A DNA stretch of 64,000 nucleotides from Oegoconia quadripuncta (lineage: Eukaryota > Arthropoda > Insecta > Lepidoptera > Autostichidae), in assembly GCA_949316235.1 (NCBI GenBank), contig OX438743.1, positions 30,535,242-30,599,241 of the forward strand, written 5' to 3'. Below the pieces are notes generated by a model that had not been told where the DNA came from, did no database searches, and saw only the letters and a program-made list of their open reading frames with translations. The first letter of the stretch is position 1, and every line of letters begins with the position of its first letter. This document shows positions 37,178-47,924 of the stretch, piece after piece. Position numbers and translations under genes: made by a program.

Positions 37178-40100
37178 CTAGGTAGGGAGGAGAAGGTGGG
37201 CATACGCCCTTCTCCGGGTCCCAGTGCGTCTGCGGCAGATGGGATGAGAGGAGGGATTGGCCTCCCTCTCTCTCTCCGCCGCCTCCTTCTGCGAGATCAC
37301 GCTCTCGCAGAAGGAGAGGACCGCTTTCCACGACCTCTCGTCGCCGACCATAGCCTTGACTATGGCCGGCAAGGAGAGATCGTCCCCTACCGCTGCGACG
37401 AGGTCGCGGCGCTCCCCTGCCCAGGCTGGGCATTCCTCAAGGGTGTGCTGCGCCGTGTCCTCGTGGCAGCCACAGTGGTGGCACTCGTCGGTCGCTTCCC
37501 GTCCGGCGATCCGGTATAGGTATCTCCCGAAGCAGCCATGCCCCGAGAGAACCTGCACCGCCCGAAAGGCAAGCGAGCCCCGCATGCGCTCCGTCCAGTC
37601 CCTTATTACTGGGCGAAGCGCCTCGACAGTCCGGTGGCCGGCCCCTGGCGAGGTCAGCCTTACCCCCCAGATCCCCAACACGGACTGTCGAGCCTGGAGT
37701 TTCCGCACTTCCACCTCCCTGGGAGCAGGATGCTCGCCCCGGAGGAGGAGGCCCTTGCGCCACTTGTACAGTGACGCCTGGGCCCTCGCCTCCAGGTCCC
37801 AGGGAGGTGTGCCCGCCATTACGCACGCCGCCTCGAAGGAAATGGTGCGGTATCCGCGTATGACGCTGACAGCCATCACCCTCTGAGGTTTCCTCAAGAG
37901 GGCGATATTACGGGCCGTCAGGGTCTCCGCCCAGACCGGGGCCCCGTAAAGGGCCATCGACCGCACCACCCCCATGTAGAGGCGGCGGCTTGCCGACTCG
38001 GGCCCTCCGATGTTTGGCATCAGCCGCCTTAGGGCAGCCGATGCCGCGACCAATCGGGGGGCCAGGCGGGCGAAGTGTCCGCGAAAACTCCAGCGCGGGT
38101 CGAGGACGAGTCCGAGATACCTCATCTCGGGCTTGACCTCGATCCGAGTGCCACCGACTTGGATGCACGCGCCGGGAGGTGGCCCCTTCCGGGCGCGGTG
38201 GAAGCACAGCGCCTCGGACTTGTGGAGGGCCACCTCCAGGCCGAGCATCCTTATGCGCCTCACCACCTGTGCTACTGACACAGTGGCGAGGCGTGCCGCG
38301 TCTCGGTACGAGCTCCCCCGGGAGGTCACTAGCGTGTCGTCCGCATAACAGGTGACCTCTGCTCCGGGAAGGAGCTCGCCCCGCAGCACCCAGTCGTACC
38401 CGACGTTCCACAGGAGAGGGCCCAGGACCGAACCCTGTGGAACACCGCACGACGTTTCCCACCTTGTCAGCGTACCGTCCCGGACCGGATACTCCACGTA
38501 TCTCTGCGAGAGGTAGGCCTCGACTATGAGGCGCAGGTATGAAGGCACGTTGTGATAGCGGAGTGCCACTATGATGCAGGCCCAGGGAAGGGTGTTGAAG
38601 GCGTTTGCGATATCGAGCGTCACCGCCAGTAACACCCTGCCCTGGGCGGCCGCCTCTTCCGAGAGGGCCTTGGTACGGCCGACCGCATCCACGGTCGACC
38701 TTCCCTCTCGGGATCCGAACTGATTTTCGGACAAGTCGGGGCCCACGTCTCGGAGGTGCTTGACGAGGCGACAGCATATAATGCGCTCGAGGAGCTTGTC
38801 GACCTCGTCCAATAGCACGATCGGACGGTAGGCTGAGGGGGATTCCGCGGGACGCCCGTCCTTCCTTATCAGGACGAGCCGGCCGGTTTTCCAGATAACC
38901 GGAAAACGGCCGGACAGTAGACAGGCGTCCAGTAGACCGCGGAATCTCCCCCCGAAGGCCTCCAGTGCCAGAGCCAGGACCCGTCCTGGGACTCCGTCGG
39001 GTCCCGGAGCCGTGTTTTTGGATTTCATCCTCAACACGGCCGCGCCTAGCTCTCCCTCCGTTACCGGAGGGACCTCGACTTCCGCGCTCGCATCCACGAC
39101 GTCGGCGTGACGTCGCGGGGCCCTCGCCGGAGGGAGGTGTTCCGCCCTGCTCGGAAACAGCGACGAAACAACCTCCTCCAGCAGTCGAGGCTCAAGACTC
39201 TCCGTCAGGGCGAAGTTTGCCCCTGACCATCTTGTACGGCCTCCCCCATGGATCACGGTTCAGAGTCTCAAGGAGCTCCGCTCTGGCACTAGCCTTCGCG
39301 TCGGCGATGGAGAGCTGTAGGGCCTTCTTAACCTCTCGATAGGCACCGTACAGCTGAGCTTCCATGTCGGCGTCGCGGACCCGCCTACGGCGGGCCCGGG
39401 TGTACTGACGTCTCGCCGCCACACACCGGGACCGGATTTCTCCGATCCCCTGAGACCACCAGTACACCTGACGCTTCGGAGGTCAAGGTTTGGCCCGGGA
39501 CATGCTGGCGTCGCAGATCTGCGACAGCGCGTCCCGGAACCACTCACTCTCGACCTCGACCTCCACAGGCCTGGAAGGTGTTACCCAGGCCTGGACAATG
39601 GAGGCAATCTCCACCGCTTCGCGATTTAGGCTAATGGGCCGAGGCTCGGCTGTCGGGGCGACGGCGCGTGTCCGCGCGTTCTGTGGATGTGGAGACGTCG
39701 AACCGGATGTACAAGTGGATGTAACAGTGGAGGATGAGACGTTGTCGGACCACTTGTACATCCGGTTCGACGTCTCCACATCCTCCAGAACCCTCCAATC
39801 ACGGACACGACGTGCGACGGCGAGGGTCGTGAACGAAACGGGACAGCCCCAAGCCACCGATTTGGCGTTGAGGTCACCCACGACGAGCGCCGGACACGTT
39901 AGGGTCTGCCCAATGAGGGCCCCTATCTGGTCCAGGAACACTTCGAACTCGGCGAGAGTCCTATTGGGGGAGAAATACACCCTAATTAGGCATATCTCTC
40001 CCCAGCGGACCGCCACAAAGCCTCGACCCCTCGACAAGGTGGGAGGGGGCAGTATGCCCTCTGCCGTTTTTTTAGTCATTATGGTCACCAAGCCGTCCAC

Positions 40101-40242
40101 GTCCTCTGCCCAGTTATCACTGGGGGGGACGTAGTACGGCTCAGCGACCACTGCGACGTCTATCGACCACTGCGCCATGGATTGCAGGAGGAGGTCCTGC
40201 GCAGTGGTTGATATTCGCCTGGAGGACCCGGTGAATGGGCAT
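37178..40242 (-). pseudogene. ORF2: endonuclease/reverse transcriptase of the R1-clade element, broken
   Basis: The start ATG (40242-40240) overlaps the ORF1 stop as TGATG. The opening frame reads RVLQANINHC and shifts near 40200 to the frame of AQDLLLQSMAQW. The endonuclease half (from 40178) shows AEPY and GDLNAKS but lacks an in-frame SDH motif because of a 32-bp inverted repeat (39687-39781). A TGA at 39485-39483 interrupts the frame, and another frameshift lies near 39200-39256. From 39256 down an uninterrupted 692-residue frame holds the RT: LDIANAF (214-220), GVPQGSVLGP (271-280), the YADD catalytic box (304-307) and a C-terminal CHHC...HTLEEC motif (592-609). In a working element this protein nicks the target and primes reverse transcription; this copy cannot make it whole. 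Confidence 0.9.
39687..39781. repeat. Perfect 32-bp inverted repeat inside the endonuclease region
   Basis: Arms 39687-39718 and 39750-39781 are exact complements, with a 31-nt spacer. Read on the PLUS strand, 39718-39785 gives DVTVEDETLSDHLYIRFDVS, the expected endonuclease C-terminal motif in the wrong orientation. The minus-strand frame instead reads SNRMYKWSDN here. This is an inverted local duplication, not original coding sequence. Confidence 0.85.
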
Positions 40243-42521
40243 CACTTGGCCGCATTCACGGGGTCCTTAGTTGGAGCAACGGCGGCCGGGGTCCGTACGG
40301 TCGCCTTAGGGCCTGCACGTTTGGGGGCTATCGCCCCCGTGCAGGCCCTGCTCCCCACCCTTTGCTCGGCGGGCTTCCCCGCTGCCACGCACAGTGAGCA
40401 GCGGGGAGCGGCCGAGCACTCCCTGGCCAGGTGGCCTGTTTGACCGCAGCGGAAGCACTCGCCGCTGCGGTCAATCGCAGAAGTGCACCCCTGCCTCACG
40501 TGGCCGAACATGAGGCAGCGGTAGCACTTCGTCGGTCGGGTCTCCAGGAGTTTGACCTGGGCGGAGACCCAGCCGACCAACAGGCGCGCCCTGGCCACCC
40601 TTTTGGCGGCTGCCACTGGGCACTGGACCCAGGAGGTCCCCTGGGCGAAGGGTGTGCGGACGATTTGGCCAACTTTGACCGCCTCGACCGCACACCCCCC
40701 CGCCTTGGCCACCGCGGCGGCAACGTCCTCTGGCGTGACCGAGTCATCCAGGCCCGAAATGCGCAGATCTGCGCACTTCGTGGGCCTGGTTACTCGGACA
40801 TCGGCCTCGCCGAGGACCTCCCTCTGCCTTGTGGCGAGGGAGTCTGCCTTTTCTCCGCTGGTGGCGCCCGGAACCTCCAGGATGAGGGCCCCCGTCCGCG
40901 CTGTGCGAGACCTCAAGCCGGTGATACCGAGGCCGTCCAACTCGATTTTGGACCTGACCTCGGTCATCACCGACTTATAGGTGACCCCTTTGTCCTGAGC
41001 CCCCGGCTGGAGGGTCAGGACAACCGCTGCGGATCGAGGGGCCCTCAATCCAGCCCCCTTCTTCGCTTGACTTCGGTGTTTTTGAGGGGGGGGGGGGGGG
41101 GGGGGGAGGTCTATTATTGTTATTCTTGACCACTGTCACCCAGGTTTCGTCCATGGACGTTGGCGCGGGTGGCAGTGATCGAGGCTCGCGTGGAGGAGGA
41201 GCTGGTTTTAGGGGGCCGGCAGACCCTTTCTTCGCCGGCCCCTTTTTCTTTCCCCTCCTGCTATTTTTCCCCGGCGAGATGTTGGTTGCCGGGGATTTAG
41301 GCCCAGCAGCTATCGCCGCAGGCGCCTGAGGCGGCGAACATCTGTTAGGGGGAGCGGTGGTTACAGCGCCGGACGTGGACGGCCGCTATGGTATGGCCGC
41401 CCTCTTCCTATCTACCGCCAGCGGCGGCCGCTCCCGCGTTGCAGGGAGCAGTCTGCCCTCCAAGGCCTCGAGTCTTGCCCCCATCATGGTACTTACACGC
41501 GCCATGATGGTGCGCTCCAGGTCTTGCTCCTTCCTTGGAGAAGTAGACCGCTCCTGCACCCTCGTCACCGTCTCCTTGCGAGACCGTTCAAGACTGGCCC
41601 GCAGCTCGCCCATCTCCTTGCGGAGCTCGACCATATCGGCCTTTAGGCGAGCGTTTTCAGCGGCCAGTTTTGCGGTCTCGCCAGTGACGGTACGACACCT
41701 CATTTGTTCAGTCGCCTCTTTTATGGAGGCGGCGGCAACCTTAAGGCCCTTGACAAAGGTGCCCTTAAGGTTGCCAGACTTCGTGGCAATGTGTAATATC
41801 GTGCCAACACTGTCGAGAACCCGCAGATTTAGGTCCTCGACAGTGCTGTCGACACTGTCGACGCCACTCGAAATCGGGGATGAGTCCGTAGGGCGAGCCG
41901 TCTTCCTGCTACTCGCCTCGCGGACCATCCCCGCCACCTTTTCCTCCGCTTGAAGGCGGAGCTCCTCTCGTCTGAGTGCCAGGAGCTCCGCCTTGGCTTT
42001 GGCCAAGCCCACATATTGGCCAGTAGTCGGCGGGCTACCCCTTTTGGCTCGCTTGGCGGGCCCTGATGTTCCGGGCCTCGCCAAAGGTCTAGAGTCGGAC
42101 GAGGCGCGTTCGACGACCCGTCCGACTGAGCAGACGCGGATGGGGACGCCCGCAGCCTCTTGCGGGCCTGATCCAAAGGCGCCGGGAACTCCGGCGCCAT
42201 CCCTCCTTTGGGCTACGGAGTGAAGAGCTCCTCAGGCAGATCCCCAAACAGGACCCTCCCTGGGGAGAAACACTCTTCACTCCCAGCCGCGACATCTATT
42301 AACCTCGTCGCCGGCTTTATGAGCACCTGTAGTTGCTGCTGTCCACGGTTCCGGGGAGAAGTCCCCGGGGCCGGTGACGACGGCAACAGTGCTGGCGACG
42401 AGACTTCGGAGTCCGACAGTACGATCGGCATCAGGCCCTGCGGTACTGTCGGCTCGTGGGAGGGCTCGAGGAGGCTACTGTTCCCTCCTACCCGGCCCGG
42501 CTCCTCTACCTCCCTCTGCAT
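40242..42521 (-). pseudogene. ORF1: gag-like protein of the R1-clade element, broken
   Basis: The likely start is ATG at 42521 (MQREVEEPG...); the frame is open further upstream but reads as 5' UTR. Four lesions follow: an in-frame TAG at 42215-42213, a frameshift near 42084-42100, a TAG at 41388-41386, and a frame change across a C21 tract (G21 on the plus strand, 41086-41106). The middle part is a Leu/Glu-rich probable coiled coil (about 41480-41700). The C-terminal part (41048-40242) has two good CCHC knuckles (CYRCLMFGHVRQGC, CFRCGQTGHLAREC). A third, CSLCVAAGKPAEQRVGSRAC, has Gln where family members usually have His. R1-clade ORF1 proteins bind element RNA and form the RNP. Confidence 0.87.
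41086..41106. repeat. 21-base poly(G) tract (C21 in ORF1)
   Basis: An uninterrupted G21 on the plus strand. On the element strand it encodes poly-proline between KNNNNR and QKHRSQAKK. The frame differs on its two sides, so its length is off by one or two bases relative to an intact ORF1. Confidence 0.9.
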
Positions 42522-43261
42522 GTTTACGAACACCCTGGTGGGCGGGGTTCGGCCTTTGACAGTGTAGGACTTATTAATGTTGGTTGTTTTTTTTGGGGTG
42601 GGGTTCTTTGTGTGCTCATTTTTATTCCCACGAGTGTGAGGGAAATAAATGGTCCACCCGGGCGGTGCCCTCTGCACCCGGGTAACCCTATTACGCCTGG
42701 GGGGTCGGGCGGTACCCCAGGGTGGCCGTTCGTGATGGATTATGCCCTCCACCTTCCCCGTCGTCCCACCTCCGAAGGATCTTCGAAAGTAGAACGACGG
42801 GAGCATTCGGCGCCGCGTGCCCCAGCCCCGAAACTTGGGCTGGTTTTTATAGAGGTTTTGCTTCCTCATGGTCCAGGCGGTTAAGCCAAGACCCTCGGTC
42901 CCAGTCCGCAGCCGCGAGACATGACCACGACACTGCAGTCCAGGATTACGAGCCCGGCGGTGGCAAGGGGTAGGAAATTCCTCCCCCGCCTGCTCGGTAG
43001 CAGTGCGAGTGGACACCAAGCCCGCCCTTACTCCCCCACTAAGAGAGGAGCGTCTCCCTGCTCCATCCGCTGTGCCCTCTGCTAATCAGAGGGACACGCA
43101 GAGGAGCCCCCCCATGTCAGGCTACTCGCCATCGGCCAATAAGAGCCCTTACAGTGGGAAGTTATTGGCCGATGCCCAGGGTGCACCGGCCCAACGACTA
43201 CTCTTCCCCCCAGACGTATCCAGGGGAACCAGTAGCCATCAGGCACACGGGGAGGTTACCT

Positions 43262-43401
43262 AACCTAACCCACTTCCAGATGACTAAGAAGCTTGAAATT
43301 TGGTATCCATCTAGTTAATAGCGTGTATACAAAGGAAAAAATCGAAAAATAGAGAATTATTATAATCTTTTCTTAAAAAGTCGTAAAAACCCTCCTACCA
43401 T
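43262..43401. repeat. 140-bp direct repeat flanking the R1-clade element (right copy)
   Basis: Partner of 36648-36787. It begins directly at the element's 5' end within CCTAACCTAACCC. Two mismatches in 140 positions suggest modest divergence since insertion. Confidence 0.85.
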
Positions 43402-43501
43402 GTAATCGTATGGAAGCGGGGGGTCAAGATATTATGCTGTTTCTGGTCGGCTCGGGAGTGCTGGCGCGCGTCTTTATTGCATCAAGAAACGAAAATACAT
43501 T

Positions 43502-43735
43502 ATAGGTATTTAGTAGAAATATTCAAGTACAAAGGCGGACTTATCCCATACAGGAATTTCTTCCAGTCATCCATTGAGTTAGCCAAAATAAGTTTGGGCG
43601 TACTTAAGACATTCAAATAGGTAATTAGTAGAAATATTAAAGTACAAAGGCGGACTTATCCCATACAGGAATTTCTTCCAGTCAACCACTGAGTTAGGCA
43701 AAATAAGGTTAGACGTACTTAAGAATTTAAAAACA
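43502..43735. repeat. 115-bp tandem duplication
   Basis: Two units with a 115-bp offset, both containing TACAAAGGCGGACTTATCCC and AATTTCTTCCAGTC. A few substitutions separate them. Confidence 0.85.
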
Positions 43736-44075
43736 TTCAAAGAGATAATCCCAAGGCCAACTTCAACCAACATACTCTGTGGATCATGAAGAATCGGGCC
43801 CCCCCAAATAAAGAGACATTCATAGAGACAATACCAAGACCAACTTTAACCAACATACTCTTTGGATCATGAAGAATCGGGGGGTTGGGGGGGCGGAGCC
43901 CCCCCCAAATAAAAAGACATTAGAAGAGACAATACCAAGACCAACTTCAACCAACATACTCTGTGGATCATGAAGAATCGGGCCCCCCCAAATTAAAAGA
44001 CATTCGAAGAGACAATACCAAGACCAACTTAAACCAACATACTCTGTGGATCATGAAGGATCAGGGGGTTGTGGT
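43736..44075. repeat. 83-bp tandem array, four copies
   Basis: The motif CATACTCTGTGGATCATGAA recurs at 43771, 43854, 43955 and 44038, i.e. offsets of 83, 101 and 83. The 101-bp unit carries an 18-bp G-rich insertion (GGGTTGGGGGGGCGGAGC). Each unit ends in a run of C before AAATAAA or AAATTAAA. Confidence 0.88.
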
Positions 44076-44824
44076 CAGGCTTATGTAGCACTCTCTAGAG
44101 TTACCAATTCACAAGGTGTTCACCTTATAAATATAGACTTTGCTAGTATTAAAGCACAACAGTCAGCTATAGTTTAATATAATCGCTTAAGAGCGAAATA
44201 TCGCCCTGATTTATCGCTTATGGTAATCAGTAAACCATCAAAGAAAAAAGGCAAAGACAGAGAATGGGCTATGAAAATCGGTAGATACTGCTAATGTGCA
44301 AGAAGAAATACACCCCAAAAAAGAAGAAAAAAATATACACTAAAAAGACTGCCTAGCAACTTGTAACGAAACAGCCAAGCCATACATATTTACTGATATG
44401 TAGAATTTGTTGAAGTTGGGGTCGGTAGAGTTAGGCCGTGTAGATTCAGAAGCTTGTCTCTACATGAGATCTGATATCTTTTTCACAGGGCAAACCTTAT
44501 GTGGTCGTCTTGGCAACATTTTACATGAAATGTTTTTGGTGGGATCTCAATTTTCTAGAGTATCTTCAATTTGAAGACACGGCTCTTTAACAGTTTTAGT
44601 AGTATACTAGCCTTTGCTTTGCCCACGACTTTGTCCGAAGGAAAAAGAAAACTGCCATAGTAGGATGTTCCCTTGAAAAAAAAACATTTGTGGAGAAATG
44701 TCCTAGTTTTTAAAAAGTTTAATGAGCAATCGAACAGTGAATACCGCATCAAAATCCGTCCAGTGATTACGTTATGTACTTATACCCAAATAAACAAATT
44801 ACTGGCTTATATAAATTCATTGTG
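44076..44824. other. Intergenic; possible decayed coding scrap
   Basis: At 44120-44290 a stop-interrupted frame reads INIDFASIKAQQSAIV and then YNRLRAKYRPDLSLM, with coding-like composition. No family was recognised; it may be a dead transposon gene. At 44590-44780 a repeat related to 34530-34690 is present (CTAGCCTTTG, AAATCCGTCCAGTGATTACG). Confidence 0.4.
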
Positions 44825-45075
44825 TTTGGTGTTTAGCAGCTCTGGCCCCTATACCAAAAGGTTGCGGGTTCGAATCCCGCTAGTGGCATATGTTTGTGTG
44901 ATGAATACAGCCATGTGTTCCCGAGTTATGGATGTTTTTCATTTATTTATGTATTTATTTACAAAAATAATGTATTTATATAGTAGGTATATCAACTATC
45001 TGGTATCCACAACACAAGCCTATAGTTGCTTACTGTGGAACTAGATGGCGCTGTGTGTATGTCTAAGGATATTTT
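44825..45075 (+). mobile_element. SINE family A, copy 2
   Basis: Head with TTGGTGTTTAGCAGCTC and B box GGGTTCGAATCCCGC. Body GTTTGTGTGATGAATACAGC, then ATCTGGTATCCACAACACAA and ACTAGATGGCGCTGTGTGTA. Same family as 7034-7270. Confidence 0.83.
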
Positions 45076-45604
45076 TTTTATATTTTTTTAAATTTATTGT
45101 ATAGTGCCATCTATTGGCAGCTTCTTTGAACCGCCTTATTGCTTTATCTTTACAGATTTAGGTTGCCAAAGGTTCATAAAAAAGTGATGACTGGAAGCTT
45201 CCGAACCACAAAAATTAGACATAGGTACTAAAGGACACATTGGGAATCGATCTTCTGATCTTCAAAAAAGTAGTCGTAAATTACAAAAAACTAAATTATA
45301 CCGCGATCCGGGATTTGAACCAGGTGTTCTAACTACCTATGGGACAACAGATAGGTACTCATTTCTCTGAAGAGTCAATGAAACTTACCTAATACCACAG
45401 CATTAATACAGGTAGTACTACTGACGTACTACTACTACGTACTTATTCACTACTGGAACTCACATAGAAGCTTTGACAAGAAACAGGTACCTGTGTAGGT
45501 ATGTAGCCTATGACACTCGGAGATATGTAACTTCCTATTAGTAAAAGAATACTACCTACCTACCTACCTGCCTTGTCTTACTACCTAGATATTCAATATT
45601 TACT
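45076..45604. other. Intergenic with a tRNA-like SINE head
   Basis: The minus-strand GGTTCAAATCCCGGATCGCGG at 45298-45320 is a B-box-like element, probably a SINE scrap. (TACC)4 occurs at about 45553-45568. Confidence 0.4.
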
Positions 45605-45965
45605 ATAAACTAGCTTTCCGCCCACGGCGTCGCCTGGGTGGAATAATTTTATCGTGGAAATTTGCTTATCCCGCGGGAACTTCTCACTTTATCGGGATAA
45701 AAAATATCCTATGTCTTAATCCAGGGCATATTCTGCCTGTAGGTATAGCAAATTTCATCCAAATCAGTTTATCAGTTTTGTGAGAGCAACAAACAAACAA
45801 ATAAACCAACAAAGAAACATCCAAACTTTCGCATTTATAATAGCCTACAAAGTACCTGTACCTACCTGTTAGTTAGATTTCATCCAAATCCGTTTCGCCA
45901 TGATTGAGCTACAAACAAACAAATAAAGCAACAAACATCCAAACTTTCGCATTTATAATATTAAA
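45605..45965 (-). mobile_element. Helitron-like element with partial second copy
   Basis: On the minus strand 45842-45605 begins TATTATAAATGCGAAAGTTT and ends with a GC-rich hairpin CGACGCCGTGGGCG followed by AAAGCTAGTTT. A GC hairpin then CTAG/T is the classical Helitron 3' end. A second truncated copy of the 5' part follows at 45965-45885. No Rep/helicase is present, so it is non-autonomous. The class is judged by termini only. Confidence 0.5.
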
Positions 45966-47639
45966 TAGATAGTGAAATTTTGCAATATAGTAGGTAATGA
46001 TTGGTCGGAACGAGTTTATCTACCTACGTAGTTCCTCTTTTTCAACTTTTTTTCATGTTGATTCAACTATTTCAAAAAGGTTGGCTTTTATGTTTGACCT
46101 TCAAATGTAGTTACACGTGCTGATTTCGCACGCGCCGGGGTTGCCACAATAAATACTTTCACACAGATTGAAGTATTTTACCATTCATTTTGTACTTTGA
46201 TTAAAATCAAGTTTATCTTATTGTATCTCAAATTGCGACATATCGACTACCTATATCGTTAATGTACATACTATTTATAGCCTATTGAAAATGATAACAC
46301 ACTGGCTGAACAAGTTAGAAGTGGATGAAGTCGCAGTTGAATCTATTAGTATTATCAGTTTTGAGTAACCCCTTCGACTTCACATGGGTGCGCGCAATTT
46401 ACACAGAAGCACCAAGTTCTTGCATGTATTGGATCGATTTACACACACACAAAATATGCTGAGGTATGCATTATTCTGCACTCCTAATAATAAATGCAAT
46501 ACCTACTTGCAAAAAAGCGGTTTCGAAAAAAACGCGCGTAATGACTTTTGGACTGTCATTATGTACTGTTCTTGATTTATTATATGTTCAACTTCAAATG
46601 TTCAAACTTCTGAGCTTTTCAACCAATATGAATCAATTTGGTTTATCCGTGTATTAATCGCCTTTAGCTCTGACTACATTTCACTTTAATAAAGCTCCGT
46701 AATATACAATTGTCATGATAATAGACTAAATTAAAATGTGCTGTATTTTTCACTAGTACGAGGTGAATGCTGCGTTCTTTATTTGTAAAAATAGCACATT
46801 ACTGCGTTTTATTTTTGTCAATTTACAATGATCTGGTTTTCCTGAATATATACCGCATTCTAGTTTAATGGACTTCCATGTTCCGGTCCGGTATATTTTT
46901 TTGTAAAATTGATCTAACGGTAATTTAGTTAGTCTCTTACTGGTGCCATTTTTTTGCCATAAAACGATTTAAGGAAAATTTTCGATTACTGCGTTTACAA
47001 TTAGGGTAGTATTTTATCGAAGTGCTATTTACAAATAATTTTGTTAAATTCTTTCACCTACCTACTCGTCGGTCAATACGTTTAAAGGACATTTTTCGGT
47101 AGTCATGTACTCTATCATTTAATTTAAAAATTACATAATAGGTAGGTAATTGAACAATACAATACAAATACACTTTATTGTACAACAGAAAAAATACAGT
47201 TACAGAAAGTGGTAGGAGTAGAATGTACAATTTGGCGACCTTATCACTAACAGCGATCTCTTCCATGCAACCTTTGGACATAAGGACAGTACATTTCAAA
47301 CAGGCCGGTTGTGCGGTAATAAATAGGGATATAGATACAAACTACGTGAATAGATTTCATATACTTATGTTTTTGAACGCTATTTTTCAAATTTAAGCCA
47401 AATACCTGACATAGGGTGAGAGGCTGGTGATCTGTCACACAGGTTTCCAAGTACGGACACCAGTCTCTCACAAAATTTTGTACTTACATGTAGCATATCT
47501 CGTAGATTAAGGACCTATTGTTTATACCTGTATACTTTTGTTAGAGAGAATAAAAACTTTTTGAATTGAATTGAATTTGAAATAGTAATAGTCATAGGCT
47601 AATTTAATTATTCTTATAACTCAATTTAATTAGTCGAGA
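45966..47639. other. Intergenic with LINE-tail-like sequence
   Basis: No gene. ACAATACAATACAAATACAC then TTTATTGTACAACAG at about 47152-47186 looks like the 3' tail of a minus-strand LINE. Other open frames are short and unsupported. Confidence 0.35.
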
Positions 47640-47924
47640 ACACGATGTTCTTTGGGTACCTAGTAAGTTTCGTTCTGGCAACACTGTTTCGCTCACCCAC
47701 CTCCGTCCACGTGCGACGCCGGCGCGGCGTTTCATTTCAACTATAATTAAATAAAAAAGTGAAAAAAGTGCCCCGCGCCATAAAATAAATCTGTAACCAG
47801 TGTTTTACTCGTTTATTTTATTTTATGTGAGTGTGTGCCTTGTATTACCCTTTGAAAACCCGCTGGCACCCCCTGTTGCCAGTTCGCCTTGTGAATTGAA
47901 TCATTGGGTATCAAGAAGTTAAAG
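47640..47924 (+). promoter_or_regulatory. Probable promoter/5' UTR of the SAM-domain gene
   Basis: A CpG-rich patch (CCACGTGCGACGCCGGCGCG, about 47706-47725) in an AT-rich context lies 200 bp upstream of the first ATG. No TATA box was seen at a plausible distance. Inference from position and composition only. Confidence 0.3.

Larger units (their letters stand above)
36807..43261 (-). mobile_element. R1-clade non-LTR retrotransposon, near full length, defective
   Basis: Read on the minus strand it has, in order, a 5' UTR (43261 to about 42522), a gag-like ORF1 with coiled-coil and CCHC knuckles, an ORF2 with AP endonuclease, reverse transcriptase and a C-terminal Cys/His motif, a structured 3' UTR, and a 17-base poly(A) (T17 at 36807-36823). 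GC content is far above the flanks. CCTAACC lies directly beside the poly(A) end (36800-36806) and CCTAACCTAACCC spans the 5' junction (43259-43271). These are TTAGG-type motifs like the telomeric targets of the R1-clade TRAS and SART families. The exact 5' boundary is ambiguous within that motif. Both ORFs are broken, so the copy cannot be autonomous. Confidence 0.9.

Noticed and set aside
37139..38348. Long plus-strand open frames within the retrotransposon
   Set aside because: GC-rich antisense shadows of the minus-strand reverse transcriptase frame.
39490..40134. Plus-strand 214-codon frame containing TLSDHLYIRF
   Set aside because: Not a real plus-strand gene. The motif is there because a local inverted duplication flipped the endonuclease segment; the rest is antisense of ORF2.
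42522..43019. Upstream extension of the ORF1 frame to 43019
   Set aside because: Low-complexity, proline/arginine-rich reading of the 5' UTR; the ATG at 42521 gives the plausible ORF1 N-terminus.
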